Below, piece after piece: positions 19,699 to 28,385 of a DNA stretch of 64,000 nucleotides. This stretch comes from Pseudomonas chlororaphis. Lineage in GTDB: Bacteria; Pseudomonadota; Gammaproteobacteria; Pseudomonadales; Pseudomonadaceae. Every line of letters starts with the position of its first letter. The first letter of the stretch is position 1. Where the stretch lies: positions 5,852,348 through 5,916,347 of the forward strand of contig CP011020.1 of assembly GCA_001023535.1 (NCBI GenBank), written 5' to 3'. Made by a program: the position numbers and the translations under genes. Under the pieces are notes generated by a model, which had not been told where the DNA came from, ran no database searches, and saw nothing but the letters and a program-made list of their open reading frames with translations.

Positions 19699-20829
19699 AT
19701 GCGCAAATTTCTGTACCTGCTGTTTTCCCTGGCCTTGGTCGCCGTCCTGATCACCTATGCACTGTGGACGGCGGATCGGCCGGCGGGTCATTACCTGTCG
19801 GACCTGCGCATCAACCTGGCAGTCGACCAGGGCACGCCCACCGACCGCGGCAACCTGCTGGGCATCCAACCCGAACTGTTCCCCACCGATTACCAGACCC
19901 CCGAGCGCCTGCACCGCAAACTGGCGGCCTACCTGCAGGCCGCGCGCGAGCAGGGTTTGCTCAACGAAAAAACCATCGTGGTATTGCCCGAGCACATCGG
20001 CACCTGGCTGATGGTCAGCGGTGAAAAGGACGAGCTGTACCAGGCCACGACCTTCAAGGAAGCCATGAACTGGCTGGCGGCGAGCAATCCACTGGCGTTT
20101 ATCCGAGCGCTGCTCAGCACCCACGGCGAGAACCGCCTGGACGATGCCTACCTGCGCATGAAAGCCCAGCGCATGGCCCACGACTACCAGGCGCTGTTTG
20201 GCGGGTTGGCCAAGGAGTTCGGCGTCACCCTGGTGGCCGGCTCCATCATTCTCCCCGAGCCCAGCGTCAGCGAAGATACGCTGAAGGTGGGCGCAGGCGC
20301 GCTGTACAACAGCAGCCTGGTGTTCGGCAGCGATGGCCTTCCGATGGGCCAGCCACAACGCCAGCGACATCCGGTGTTCGAGCAACGGGACGTGTTGGAG
20401 GCTGACCGCCCGGACGCCATCCATGTCGTCGACACCCCCGCCGGGCGCCTGGGCGTGCTGATCGGCAGCGACAGCTGGTACCCGGTCCACTACCGACAGC
20501 TCAACGAGCTGGGCGCACAACTGATCGCGGTGCCCGCCTTCGTCATCGGGCGCGATACCTGGGACAAACCCTGGAGCGGCTATAAAGGTCTGTCCACGCC
20601 CAGCGAAGTGAGCCTCAAGCCCGGTGAAACCAGCGAAGGCCAGGCCTGGCATCGCCTGACATTGACCAGCCAGTTGCCCATCAGCCAGGCCCGAGGCGGC
20701 GTCAGCGTGTTCCTGCGGGGCCAGTTCTGGGACAGTGGCAGCAGCGGCCAAAGCTTCATCAGCCACGACGGCCAGCATTTCCCCGATGGCCAGGCCCGTG
20801 GCGCACGCCTGCTGAACCTTTGGCTGTGA
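19699..20829 (+). CDS. Membrane-anchored carbon-nitrogen hydrolase (nitrilase superfamily)
   Basis: 376 residues from the ATG at 19699, where an uncleaved signal anchor begins (MRKFLYLLFSLALVAVLITYALW). Nitrilase-superfamily elements are visible: the glutamate in VVLPEHIGTW and a lysine-bearing middle region. The nucleophile position lies in LGVLIGSDSWYP, where a serine-aspartate stands in place of the usual Cys-(Asp/Glu). Loss of the catalytic cysteine would make this a non-canonical or inactive member, a point to confirm by alignment. Its stop is 2 bases before the AraC-type gene, so the two are linked in expression. Confidence 0.75.
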   Translation: MRKFLYLLFSLALVAVLITYALWTADRPAGHYLSDLRINLAVDQGTPTDRGNLLGIQPELFPTDYQTPERLHRKLAAYLQAAREQGLLNEKTIVVLPEHIGTWLMVSGEKDELYQATTFKEAMNWLAASNPLAFIRALLSTHGENRLDDAYLRMKAQRMAHDYQALFGGLAKEFGVTLVAGSIILPEPSVSEDTLKVGAGALYNSSLVFGSDGLPMGQPQRQRHPVFEQRDVLEADRPDAIHVVDTPAGRLGVLIGSDSWYPVHYRQLNELGAQLIAVPAFVIGRDTWDKPWSGYKGLSTPSEVSLKPGETSEGQAWHRLTLTSQLPISQARGGVSVFLRGQFWDSGSSGQSFISHDGQHFPDGQARGARLLNLWL

Positions 20830-20831
20830 CC

Positions 20832-21869
20832 ATGAAGCCGCAACCGATGCGCCTGGGGGATTTATCGGTGGGCTTCGTCCATAGCCTGGCAGACGCGATC
20901 GCCAGCCATGGGCATGATCCCCAACCGTTGCTCGAACAGTACGGCCTCGATGCCACGCGCTTGGCCGAACCCGGCGCACGCCTGTCGATCCCTCGTTATA
21001 TGCGCCTGGGTCACGCCGCCATCCAGCAGACCGGCAACCCGGCCCTGGGCCTGCGCATGGGCCAGCTCAGCCGATTGAGCCAGGCCGGGCTGGCAGGTGT
21101 TACCGCCGCCCAGGCACCCACCGTGCGCGAAGCCGCCCGCTGCCTGATCCGCTTCGAGCCACTCTATGGTTCCAACTACCGCGGCCAATCCAGCTTCCAC
21201 GAGGATGCCCGGGGCGCCTGGCTGCGGTTCTATTCCATCAGCCCGTACAACGCCTACAACCGCTTCGTGGTGGATTCGATCGTCGCCGGCTGGCTCACCC
21301 AACTGTCCAGCGTGAGCGGCATCGCGCTGCGACCGGAGCGCATCGACATCGAATTCGAAGAGCCGGCGTACCTGGAAGCCTACCGCGTGCTAGGCGACGG
21401 CCCGATCCAGTTTGGCGCCGAGCAGAATCAACTGCGCCTGGGCCTCGACAGCCTGGCCCAGCGAAACCCGCAGCATTGCCCCAGTACCTGGCAACACCTG
21501 GTTCAGTTGTGTGAACGGGAATTGGAACAGCTGACCCGCACCCGCAGCCTGCGCGAGCGCATCATCCAACTGTTGGGACCCTTGCTTAACGGTGGCCGGG
21601 AGCCCGACCTGGAAGAAGTGGCGGCGCGCCTGAAGCTGCCCACCTGGACCCTGCGCCGCAAGCTGGCCGAAGAAGGTACGCAGTTTCGCGCCATCCTCAA
21701 CGACACACGCCGCGACCTGGCCATGACTTACATTCGCGATACCGAACTGGCGTTCGGTGAGATCGCCTACCTGTTGGGGTTTGCCTCAGCCGAGGCATTC
21801 CAACGAGCCTTCAAGCGCTGGAACGCACAAACGCCGGGAGAGTTCCGGCGCAGTCACAGGGCACATTGA
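20832..21869 (+). CDS. AraC-family transcriptional regulator
   Basis: 345 residues from the ATG at 20832; a TTG four codons upstream is possible. The N-terminal ~200 residues match the OruR/ArgR-like Arabinose_bd domain (LSIPRYMRLGHAAIQQTGNP, GLRMGQLSRLSQAG). The C-terminal double HTH spans about 245-340, ending in IAYLLGFASAEAFQRAFKRW and TPGEFRR, the classical AraC signature. It directly follows the nitrilase-family gene and is probably its regulator or part of the same response. Confidence 0.92.
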   Translation: MKPQPMRLGDLSVGFVHSLADAIASHGHDPQPLLEQYGLDATRLAEPGARLSIPRYMRLGHAAIQQTGNPALGLRMGQLSRLSQAGLAGVTAAQAPTVREAARCLIRFEPLYGSNYRGQSSFHEDARGAWLRFYSISPYNAYNRFVVDSIVAGWLTQLSSVSGIALRPERIDIEFEEPAYLEAYRVLGDGPIQFGAEQNQLRLGLDSLAQRNPQHCPSTWQHLVQLCERELEQLTRTRSLRERIIQLLGPLLNGGREPDLEEVAARLKLPTWTLRRKLAEEGTQFRAILNDTRRDLAMTYIRDTELAFGEIAYLLGFASAEAFQRAFKRWNAQTPGEFRRSHRAH

Positions 21870-21908
21870 GTCCAAGCGCCCGTGTAGGGTTCATGCTGTG
21901 CCGAGGGC

Positions 21909-21995
21909 TTACAGCTCCGTTGCATCTTCGGCAGGTTCCAGCGGGTCCAGTTCGTACGCCTGGTATTCCAGCAGCTCTTCCTGATAATCGTCCAT
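21909..21995 (-). CDS. 28-residue acidic small protein
   Basis: A short frame reads MDDYQEELLEYQAYELDPLE followed by PAEDATEL and a TAA. A strong ribosome site (AGGGGAAGGA) lies 6 bases before its ATG, and 10 of its 28 residues are Asp or Glu. Amino acid use is protein-like rather than random, and the SD fit is the main support. I believe similar tiny acidic ORFs occur in other pseudomonads, but the function is unknown. It is isolated, between the AraC gene (convergent) and a palindromic terminator. Confidence 0.6.
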   Translation of the reverse strand: MDDYQEELLEYQAYELDPLEPAEDATEL

Positions 21996-22067
21996 TGCGT
22001 GTCCTTCCCCTTTCATTGAAACCAATGCCTGATGGCCTTGGAGTCAGAATAAAGCTGCTTTATGAAT

Positions 22068-22095
22068 AAAACATGAAGCCTAGGCTTCATGTTTT
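22068..22095. terminator. Perfect 28-base palindromic terminator
   Basis: AAAACATGAAGCC and GGCTTCATGTTTT pair over 13 bases with only TA between them (28 bases, fully palindromic). A or T runs on each side allow bidirectional termination; it lies downstream of the lipoprotein gene on the minus strand. Confidence 0.7.
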
Positions 22096-22170
22096 AAACG
22101 TAGCACAGCGCCGGGAAATTAGCGCAAGCAGGTGTAACAGCACGTGCCAGGCTGACCACCCACCTCAATA

Positions 22171-23028
22171 TCAAGGAAGCGGCTGGATGGCCTCGGTCGG
22201 GGGTGGCAGGTCGCTGGCCGGTGGCGGCGTGATGACCTCCATCGTCGACTCCGGAGCTACCGAGGGTGCGTATTCGGCAGGCGCAATCGGCGCGGGTTCG
22301 CTTGGCGGGGCCACCGGTTCGGAGGCGGTCGGAGCGGTGTCCGCCGGCGCGGCGCTATCCGTCGGCGTGGCCGGTGCGGGCGCGGGCGCTGGTTGCGACT
22401 CGGCGGCCGGCGCAGGGGCCAGCGCAGCCGGTTCCGCCTTGGGTTCCGGCATCCCCAGTTCAGCTTTCGGCTTGTCGGCATTCTCGACGTTCTTCTTCGC
22501 CTCGGGCGGCAGGAACACCTCCACCAAGGCAAAGAAGCGCTCATAGAACTTGGCCGCCGACACGGTTTCGCTGGCGACCTTGACCATCGCATCATCGGAC
22601 GAGCCGATCGGCATCGACACCGAACCCAACACGCCGACGCCCAGGCTCGCAGAGTTGTTGGTCTTCTTCAGGGCATAGCGGTCCTGCAAGGCGTTGGCGA
22701 ACATGGTCGCCCGATGCCCCGGCCCGCCATCTTCGGCACAGACCAGGTTGAAACTGATCTCCAGGTGGGTTTCACCGGTCTGCTGGAAGCTCTTGTGGCC
22801 ACTGACCAGTTTCGGATCGCTGCTGGTGATGATGTAGCCCTGGCTGAGCAACGCCCGACGCCCGGCCTCGCAGGTCGCCGTATCGCTGACGGGATAAGTG
22901 CGCGAGAACGTACCGGAATCATCGAAGCTCTCGTGCTCGTAAATCGCGGTTTTCTTGGACGAGCAACCGGCTGCGGCGACCAGCGCCAGTGCAAGCCCGA
23001 GTGTGCGCATTTGAAATGATGTGAACAT
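22171..23028 (-). CDS. Lipoprotein with DUF2242-like domain and Pro/Ala-rich tail
   Basis: 285 residues from the ATG at 23028 (AGGA upstream). A lipoprotein signal peptide ends in VAAAGCSS, so Cys ~20 is lipidated and the protein sits in an envelope membrane. Residues ~25-170 form a conserved globular domain (TATCEAGRRALLSQGYII, GGPGHRATMFANALQDRYALKK) of a type called DUF2242 in related proteins. From ~175 on the chain is low-complexity Pro/Ala/Glu with many PAP and APA steps, likely an extended linker spanning periplasm or peptidoglycan. The next gene is ppiD, beyond a terminator. Function unknown. Confidence 0.8.
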   Translation of the reverse strand: MFTSFQMRTLGLALALVAAAGCSSKKTAIYEHESFDDSGTFSRTYPVSDTATCEAGRRALLSQGYIITSSDPKLVSGHKSFQQTGETHLEISFNLVCAEDGGPGHRATMFANALQDRYALKKTNNSASLGVGVLGSVSMPIGSSDDAMVKVASETVSAAKFYERFFALVEVFLPPEAKKNVENADKPKAELGMPEPKAEPAALAPAPAAESQPAPAPAPATPTDSAAPADTAPTASEPVAPPSEPAPIAPAEYAPSVAPESTMEVITPPPASDLPPPTEAIQPLP

Positions 23029-23197
23029 TGAACATCCTGAGGAAAACGATCCGGGGCGTATTGTGCAACAGAACGCGACCTGACAGCGTGAGTAATCTTG
23101 TTTCAAGGGGGTTACAAGTCTACTGAGGGTTGTTTGCAGGAAAAAGACGCCAATCCAGTGTATCGACGAACGCCCCTTCGAAAGCAACAAGCGGATA

Positions 23198-23234
23198 CAA
23201 AAAGACCCCGGCGTTTCGGCCGGGGTCTTTTTGT
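23198..23234 (-). terminator. Rho-independent terminator of ppiD
   Basis: Arms AAAAAGACCCCGGC and GCCGGGGTCTTTTT pair around a short loop, with a T run on the minus-strand exit. It lies 18 bases after the ppiD stop. Confidence 0.9.
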
Positions 23235-23251
23235 AGGCAACCGTCAAGGCA

Positions 23252-25123
23252 TCAGAAACGCTTGATGTCCGCCTGGCTTTCCAACTGCTTGCGATAAGCC
23301 GCGAAGTCCTGCTGGCCGGCACGCGATGCAAGGTAGCGACGGTACTCGGCTTTCTCTGCATCGGTCGGAGCCGCTGCTTCGTTGACGCCGTTCAGGCGTA
23401 CAACCGCCAGGCTACCGTCGGGCAACGTCACGCTGGTGAACGTCGGCTTGTCCTTCGATTCCGGCTTGGGCATGCGGAACAGCGCCTGCAATACCGCAGG
23501 GTCGATGCCCTCCTGGTTGCGATTCGCCGCTTCGGTGACTTTCCAGGCCTGGCCGTCGACAGGCTTGTCCAGGGCAGCCTTGCCATCGCGCAGGTTGGCG
23601 ATCAGCTCATCCGCCTTGGTCTTGGCAGCCGCGCTGGCGTGTTCCTTGGCCAGTTGGGCACGAATCGGGCCGGCCACGCTTTCGAGCGGCAACTGCTCAG
23701 GCTTGCGGTGCTCCTTGGCACGCAGGACCACGACCGTCTCGGGATCCAGCTCGATGGCGGTACTGTTGGCACCCTCCTCCAGCACTTCGGGGCTGAACGC
23801 GGCAGTGACGACGGCACGGTTGGCCGCAATCCCTTCCCCGCCTTCACGGCCGAACGGGGCCGAGGTGTGGACCGTCAGCTTCAGGTCCTGGGCTGGTTGA
23901 GCCAGATCGGAGGCTTCGAACGAGGCATCTTCCAGTTGCTTGGTCGCCTCGACGAAACGCTGCTCGACCTGCTGGGTCTTCAGCTCGCGGGTCAGCTTGT
24001 CCTTGAGGCTGGCAAAGGTCGGCACTTCAGGCGCTTCGACCCCCAACAGCTTGATCAGGTGAAAACCGAAATCGGTGCGCACCGGTGCCGAAACCTGATC
24101 CTTGGTCAAGGCATACAGCGCCTTCTCGAACTCGGGATCGTAGACACCCGGACCTGCATAACCGAGGTCACCGCCGTTGTTCGCCGAACCCGGGTCCTGG
24201 GAAAACTCCTTCGCCAGGGCTTCAAACGACTCGCCCTTGGCCAGGCGTGCCTGGACCTCTTCGATCTTCGCCTTGGCCTGGGCTTCGCTGACCTTGTCGT
24301 TCACTTCGATCAGGATGTGAGCGGCACGACGCTGTTCGGACAGGTTGGCGATTTCCTTCTGGTACGCCGCCTGCAGGTCTTCATCCTTGACGCTGACCTG
24401 GTCGAAGAACGCGGCCTTTTTCAGTTCGAGGTAATCAATGACCACCTGGTCAGGCGCCATGAATTCCTTGGCGTGCTTGTCGTAGTAAGCCTTGACCTCG
24501 TCGTCGGTCAACTTCACGGCTGACGGGTCGGCCTTGATGCTCAAGGTGGCAAAATCACGGGTCTGCTTTTCCAGGCGGGCGAAGGCCAGTACCTGAGCGT
24601 CGGTGACGAAGCCGCTACCTGCCAGGCCTGCGCGCAACTGACCGATCAGCATTTCCTGGGCCAGCATCTGGCGGAACTGCATCCGGTTGTAACCCAGTTG
24701 GCGGATCACCTGGTCGAAACGTTCGGCGCTGAACTTGCCATCGACCTGGAACTCAGGCGTTTGCAGGATCACTTGATCCAGCGCGGCTTCGGAGAAGGCG
24801 AATTTCGCATCGTGTGCGCCTTGCAGCAGCAGCTTGCGATCGATCAGGCCCTTGAGCGCCGAATCACGCAGCATCTTTTCGTCCAGCAGGGAGGCGTCGA
24901 AATCCTTGCCCAGCTGTTGCATGAGCTGGCGGCGCTGCATGTCGACAGCCTGACTCAGCTCGTTCTGGCTGATGTTCTCGCCGTTGACCTTGGCCGCTTC
25001 ATTGCGGTTGGAAGAGGCTTGGAAAATGGCATCGAAACCGGTCAACGCCATCAACGCGACGATGACCCCGATGATGGTTTTGGCAATCCAGCCTTGTGAA
25101 TTGTCCCTGATATTCTGCAGCAT
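23252..25123 (-). CDS. ppiD: Periplasmic folding chaperone / peptidyl-prolyl isomerase PpiD
   Basis: 623 residues, the usual PpiD size. A single N-terminal membrane anchor lies at residues ~14-34 (WIAKTIIGVIVALMALTGF), with the rest periplasmic. A SurA-like N-domain (~40-200) precedes a parvulin PpiC domain at ~265-355 (RRAAHILIEVND, GDLGYAGPGVYDPEFEKAL, FGFHLIKL), then a C-terminal helical domain. It works at the Sec translocon exit on newly exported proteins. It is the last of the tig-clp-lon-hupB-ppiD block and has its own terminator. Confidence 0.95.
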   Translation of the reverse strand: MLQNIRDNSQGWIAKTIIGVIVALMALTGFDAIFQASSNRNEAAKVNGENISQNELSQAVDMQRRQLMQQLGKDFDASLLDEKMLRDSALKGLIDRKLLLQGAHDAKFAFSEAALDQVILQTPEFQVDGKFSAERFDQVIRQLGYNRMQFRQMLAQEMLIGQLRAGLAGSGFVTDAQVLAFARLEKQTRDFATLSIKADPSAVKLTDDEVKAYYDKHAKEFMAPDQVVIDYLELKKAAFFDQVSVKDEDLQAAYQKEIANLSEQRRAAHILIEVNDKVSEAQAKAKIEEVQARLAKGESFEALAKEFSQDPGSANNGGDLGYAGPGVYDPEFEKALYALTKDQVSAPVRTDFGFHLIKLLGVEAPEVPTFASLKDKLTRELKTQQVEQRFVEATKQLEDASFEASDLAQPAQDLKLTVHTSAPFGREGGEGIAANRAVVTAAFSPEVLEEGANSTAIELDPETVVVLRAKEHRKPEQLPLESVAGPIRAQLAKEHASAAAKTKADELIANLRDGKAALDKPVDGQAWKVTEAANRNQEGIDPAVLQALFRMPKPESKDKPTFTSVTLPDGSLAVVRLNGVNEAAAPTDAEKAEYRRYLASRAGQQDFAAYRKQLESQADIKRF

Positions 25124-25193
25124 GCGTCCCCCAGAAACGGTTGAACTTCAAATTTAGGCAACCGTGGAGCGTGGGTAGAATCCGGATAGAAGA

Positions 25194-25217
25194 AAGGCGC
25201 ATCCGAGGATGCGCCTT
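25194..25217 (-). terminator. Terminator after the tRNA-like element
   Basis: AAGGCGCATC and GATGCGCCTT form a 10-base stem with a CGAG loop. On the minus strand it follows the CCA end of the tRNA-like sequence by 8 bases and exits into TTCTTCT, so it would close a hupB/tRNA-like transcript. Confidence 0.75.
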
Positions 25218-25225
25218 CTCGTAAC

Positions 25226-25300
25226 TGGCGGAGCGGACCAGACTCGAACCTGCAAGCCCTGGCGTGCCAGGCCGGTCGTAACCGGCCGTATTACCGCTCC
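25226..25300 (-). ncRNA. tRNA-like RNA without a canonical anticodon loop
   Basis: The 75-nt minus-strand sequence has a perfect 7-base acceptor stem (GGAGCGG with CCGCTCC), a discriminator G, an encoded CCA and a T-loop-type GGTTCGAGTC. The T stem is weak (GCAGG against CTGGT). In place of normal D and anticodon arms there are two tight hairpins, GGCCGGT-TACG-ACCGGCC and CCTGG-CACG-CCAGG (they share two bases). No 7-base anticodon loop can be drawn. It lies 47 bases after hupB and 8 bases before a terminator. It could be a decayed tRNA gene or a tRNA-mimicking regulatory or processing element; it is not a normal decoding tRNA. Confidence 0.6.
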
Positions 25301-25347
25301 GCTGCCAAGCCAGGCATGACCCCGACCCGGATAAACTCAACGAAACC

Positions 25348-25620
25348 TTAGTTAACGGCTTCTTTCAGCGCTTTACCGGCTTTGAAGCCTGGCTTCTTGG
25401 CAGCGGCGATTTCCAGTGTCTTGCCGGTCTGCGGGTTGCGACCGATACGAGCTGGACGGTCAGTCACGGAGAAAGTACCGAAACCTACCAGAACAACGGA
25501 GTCGCCAGCCTTCAGAGCGCCAGTGACGGATTCGATTACAGCGTCCAGCGCACGGCCAGCAGCAGCTTTCGGGATATCAGCGGATGCAGCGATAGCATCA
25601 ATCAGTTCCGACTTGTTCAC
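25348..25620 (-). CDS. hupB: DNA-binding protein HU-beta
   Basis: 90 residues, the family's normal length. It starts [20 protein letters not shown] and keeps the beta-arm motif [21 protein letters not shown] with the intercalating proline region, ending [17 protein letters not shown] dimers bend and compact DNA in the nucleoid. It lies downstream of lon in the same direction, 148 bases away, the order conserved in many gammaproteobacteria. Its transcript probably continues into the tRNA-like element. Confidence 0.97.
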   Translation of the reverse strand: MNKSELIDAIAASADIPKAAAGRALDAVIESVTGALKAGDSVVLVGFGTFSVTDRPARIGRNPQTGKTLEIAAAKKPGFKAGKALKEAVN

Positions 25621-25768
25621 TCTAAGTCCCCTTATATCTATTTGAGATGATTCTAAGTTTTTTTGGTGAAAGCAAAAACGAGTGCTGAATGGCCTGCAGA
25701 CACTTAAGAGCCGCTTTATAACAAGGGCTCTAAAAAACTGTCAAGGAAGCCCCCCAGGCAAATGCGTA

Positions 25769-28165
25769 TTAATGCGTGCTAATTCTTTCCTTAGAGTCAG
25801 ACTCGCGCTTTTCGTCCTTCGCGACTATCTCCGGAGCCACATCCGGCAAGGGCTCCGGCGCGTATTGCAGCGCAATTTGCAGGACCTCGTCAATCCATTT
25901 AACCGGTTTGATCTGAAGATCTTGCTTAATGTTGTCAGGAATTTCCTTCAGATCACGGACATTCTCTTCCGGAATGATCACAATCTTGATCCCGCCACGG
26001 TGTGCCGCCAGCAGTTTTTCTTTCAAGCCACCGATCGCCAGTACCTGGCCACGCAACGTGATTTCACCCGTCATGGCCACGTCGGCGCGCACCGGAATCC
26101 CGGTCAAGGCCGACACCAGCGCCGTGCACATGCCCACGCCGGCGCTCGGGCCGTCCTTGGGGGTCGCCCCTTCAGGCATGTGGATATGGGTGTCGCGCTT
26201 CTCGTGGAAATCCAGGGGAATGCCCAGGCTGCGGGCACGGCTGCGCACCACCGTCAGCGCCGCGGTGATCGACTCGACCATCACGTCGCCCAAGGAACCG
26301 GTCTTGATCAGCTGACCCTTGCCCGGTACCACGGCTGCCTCGATGGTCAGCAATTCGCCACCGACCTGAGTCCAGGCCAGGCCGGTCACCTGGCCGATCT
26401 GGTCCTGCTGCTCGGCCAGGCCGTACTTGAATTTGCGCACACCCAGGAAGTGCTCCAGCAGGTCGGAAGTGACCTTGACCGCGAAGCGTTTTTCCAGCGC
26501 ATGCTCCTTGACCGCCTTGCGGCAGACCTTGGCAATCTGGCGCTCCAGGCCCCGCACACCGGCTTCGCGGGTGTAGTAGCGAATGATGTCGCGGATCGCC
26601 TCTTCGTCGAACTCCAGCTCGCCTTTCTTCAGGCCGTTGGCCTGGATCTGCTTGGGCGAAAGGTACTTCACGGCGATGTTGATCTTCTCGTCCTCGGTGT
26701 AGCCCGGCAGACGAATCACCTCCATCCGGTCCAGCAAGGCTGGCGGGATATTCATGGAGTTGGAGGTGCAGAGGAACATCACGTCCGACAGGTCGTAGTC
26801 GACCTCCAGGTAGTGATCGTTGAAGTTATGGTTCTGCTCCGGATCGAGCACTTCGAGCAACGCAGAGGCCGGATCGCCGCGCATGTCGCTGCCCATCTTG
26901 TCGATTTCATCCAAAAGGAACAGCGGGTTGCGTACACCCACCTTCGTCATCTTTTGAATCAATCTTCCTGGCATCGAACCGATGTAAGTACGGCGATGAC
27001 CGCGGATTTCCGCTTCATCGCGCACGCCGCCGAGGGCCATGCGGACGAATTTACGGTTGGTGGCGTGGGCAATCGATTCCGCCAGGGACGTCTTACCCAC
27101 CCCGGGAGGACCGACCAGGCACAGCACCGGGCCACGAATCTTTTTCACGCGTTTTTGCACGGCGAGGTATTCGAGGATACGTTCCTTGACCTCTTCGAGG
27201 CCGTAATGGTCGGCGTCGAGGATGTCCTCGGCACGCGCCAGGTCCAGCCGCACCTTGCTCTGGGCCTTCCACGGCACCTGGACCAGCCAGTCGATGTAGG
27301 AACGCACCACGGTGGCTTCGGCAGACATCGGCGACATCTGCTTGAGCTTGTTCAGCTCGGCCTGGGCCTTGGCCAGGGCATCTTTTGGCAGCCCCGCGGC
27401 ATCGATGCGCTTTTTCAGCTCTTCGATTTCGTTGTGGCCTTCGTCGCCATCGCCCAGCTCCTTCTGAATGGCCTTCATCTGCTCATTCAGGTAGTACTCG
27501 CGCTGGCTGCGCTCCATTTGCTTCTTGACGCGCCCGCGGATGCGTTTCTCGACCTGCAACAGGTCGATTTCGCCGTCGAGCAATGCCAGCACGTGTTCGA
27601 CACGGGCCGACAGGTCGATGATTTCGAGGATTTCCTGCTTCTGCTCGATCTTGAGAGCCATGTGGGCCGCCATCGTGTCGACCAGGCGTCCAGGTTCGTC
27701 GATGCTGTTCAGCGAAGACAGGACCTCGGCAGGCACCTTCTTGCCCAATTGCACATACTGTTCGAACTGGGACAGCAGGCTGCGGACAAACACCTCCGAT
27801 TCACGCTCGGGCGCATCGACCTCTTCGATCAGCGACACTTCGGCACGGCAGTGCCCGTCCACTTCGCTGAAGCGCTCGACCGTACCGCGCTGCTCGCCCT
27901 CGACCAGGACCTTGACGGTGCCATCAGGCAGCTTGAGCAATTGCAGAACCGTGGCGATCGTACCTACGCGATAGAGTGCGTCTTCGCCGGGATCGTCGTC
28001 GGCAGGGTTTCTCTGAGCCAGCAGGAGAATCTGCTTGTCGCCCGTCATCGCAGCCTCGAGGGCTTCGATAGACTTCTCGCGCCCCACGAACAGCGGGATA
28101 ACCATGTGCGGATACACCACGACATCGCGCAATGGCAGGAGAGGCAATTCGATGGTTGTCTTCAT
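25769..28165 (-). CDS. lon: ATP-dependent protease La (Lon)
   Basis: 798 residues. N-terminal LAN substrate-binding domain (~1-205), a coiled-coil linker, an AAA+ module with Walker A GPPGVGKT at 352-359, and a C-terminal serine-lysine protease domain with PKDGPSAGVGM near residue 680. It degrades misfolded and regulatory proteins such as cell-division inhibitors in the cytoplasm. A sigma32-like promoter lies 59-87 bases upstream of the ATG. Order clpP-clpX-lon-hupB is conserved. Confidence 0.98.
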   Translation of the reverse strand: MKTTIELPLLPLRDVVVYPHMVIPLFVGREKSIEALEAAMTGDKQILLLAQRNPADDDPGEDALYRVGTIATVLQLLKLPDGTVKVLVEGEQRGTVERFSEVDGHCRAEVSLIEEVDAPERESEVFVRSLLSQFEQYVQLGKKVPAEVLSSLNSIDEPGRLVDTMAAHMALKIEQKQEILEIIDLSARVEHVLALLDGEIDLLQVEKRIRGRVKKQMERSQREYYLNEQMKAIQKELGDGDEGHNEIEELKKRIDAAGLPKDALAKAQAELNKLKQMSPMSAEATVVRSYIDWLVQVPWKAQSKVRLDLARAEDILDADHYGLEEVKERILEYLAVQKRVKKIRGPVLCLVGPPGVGKTSLAESIAHATNRKFVRMALGGVRDEAEIRGHRRTYIGSMPGRLIQKMTKVGVRNPLFLLDEIDKMGSDMRGDPASALLEVLDPEQNHNFNDHYLEVDYDLSDVMFLCTSNSMNIPPALLDRMEVIRLPGYTEDEKINIAVKYLSPKQIQANGLKKGELEFDEEAIRDIIRYYTREAGVRGLERQIAKVCRKAVKEHALEKRFAVKVTSDLLEHFLGVRKFKYGLAEQQDQIGQVTGLAWTQVGGELLTIEAAVVPGKGQLIKTGSLGDVMVESITAALTVVRSRARSLGIPLDFHEKRDTHIHMPEGATPKDGPSAGVGMCTALVSALTGIPVRADVAMTGEITLRGQVLAIGGLKEKLLAAHRGGIKIVIIPEENVRDLKEIPDNIKQDLQIKPVKWIDEVLQIALQYAPEPLPDVAPEIVAKDEKRESDSKERISTH

Positions 28166-28223
28166 GATTTCGCCTCTACGGCGGCCCTAGGGCCGGAAAC
28201 AGATGGAAGTAAGCTTGAAACCA

Positions 28224-28252
28224 AGATGGGGGCAGCCTTGAAAAAAAACAAG
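28224..28252 (-). promoter_or_regulatory. Sigma32-like heat-shock promoter of lon
   Basis: On the minus strand CTTGTTT (28252-28246), a 14-base spacer, then CCCCATCT (28231-28224). The -10 fits the CCCCATnT consensus fully and the -35 keeps CTTG. Transcription would start about 50 bases before the lon ATG. Confidence 0.65.
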
Positions 28253-28304
28253 CGCTAAGGCTGATGCCTGACGGTTAAAAGAAATAAAAGTCATGCACAA
28301 CCCT

Positions 28305-28336
28305 ATGTGGCGAGGGGATAAATCCCCTCGCCACAT
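28305..28336. repeat. GTGGCGAGGG palindromic hairpin
   Basis: Two perfect 14-base arms, ATGTGGCGAGGGGA and its complement, around a 4-base loop in the clpX-lon gap. It belongs to the same recurring hairpin type as those at 754 and 11771. Confidence 0.75.
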
Positions 28337-28343
28337 AAAAGCA

Positions 28344-28363
28344 AAGGGGCCCGAAGGCCCCTT
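28344..28363 (-). terminator. Terminator of clpX
   Basis: AAGGGGCC and GGCCCCTT pair around a CGAA/TTCG loop. The minus-strand exit reads TGCTTTTA. It lies 22 bases after the clpX stop. Confidence 0.75.
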
Positions 28364-28385
28364 CTTTGTTCCGGCAGCGGGACGC

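Noticed and set aside
25226..25300. Ordinary tRNA gene
   Set aside because: No 7-base anticodon loop or standard D arm can be drawn and the T stem has a mismatch, so an amino acid cannot be assigned.
25682..28258. 858-codon open frame on the strand opposite lon
   Set aside because: It lies fully across lon, has no family resemblance, and its His/Leu/Arg-rich composition is typical of the antisense of GC-rich genes.
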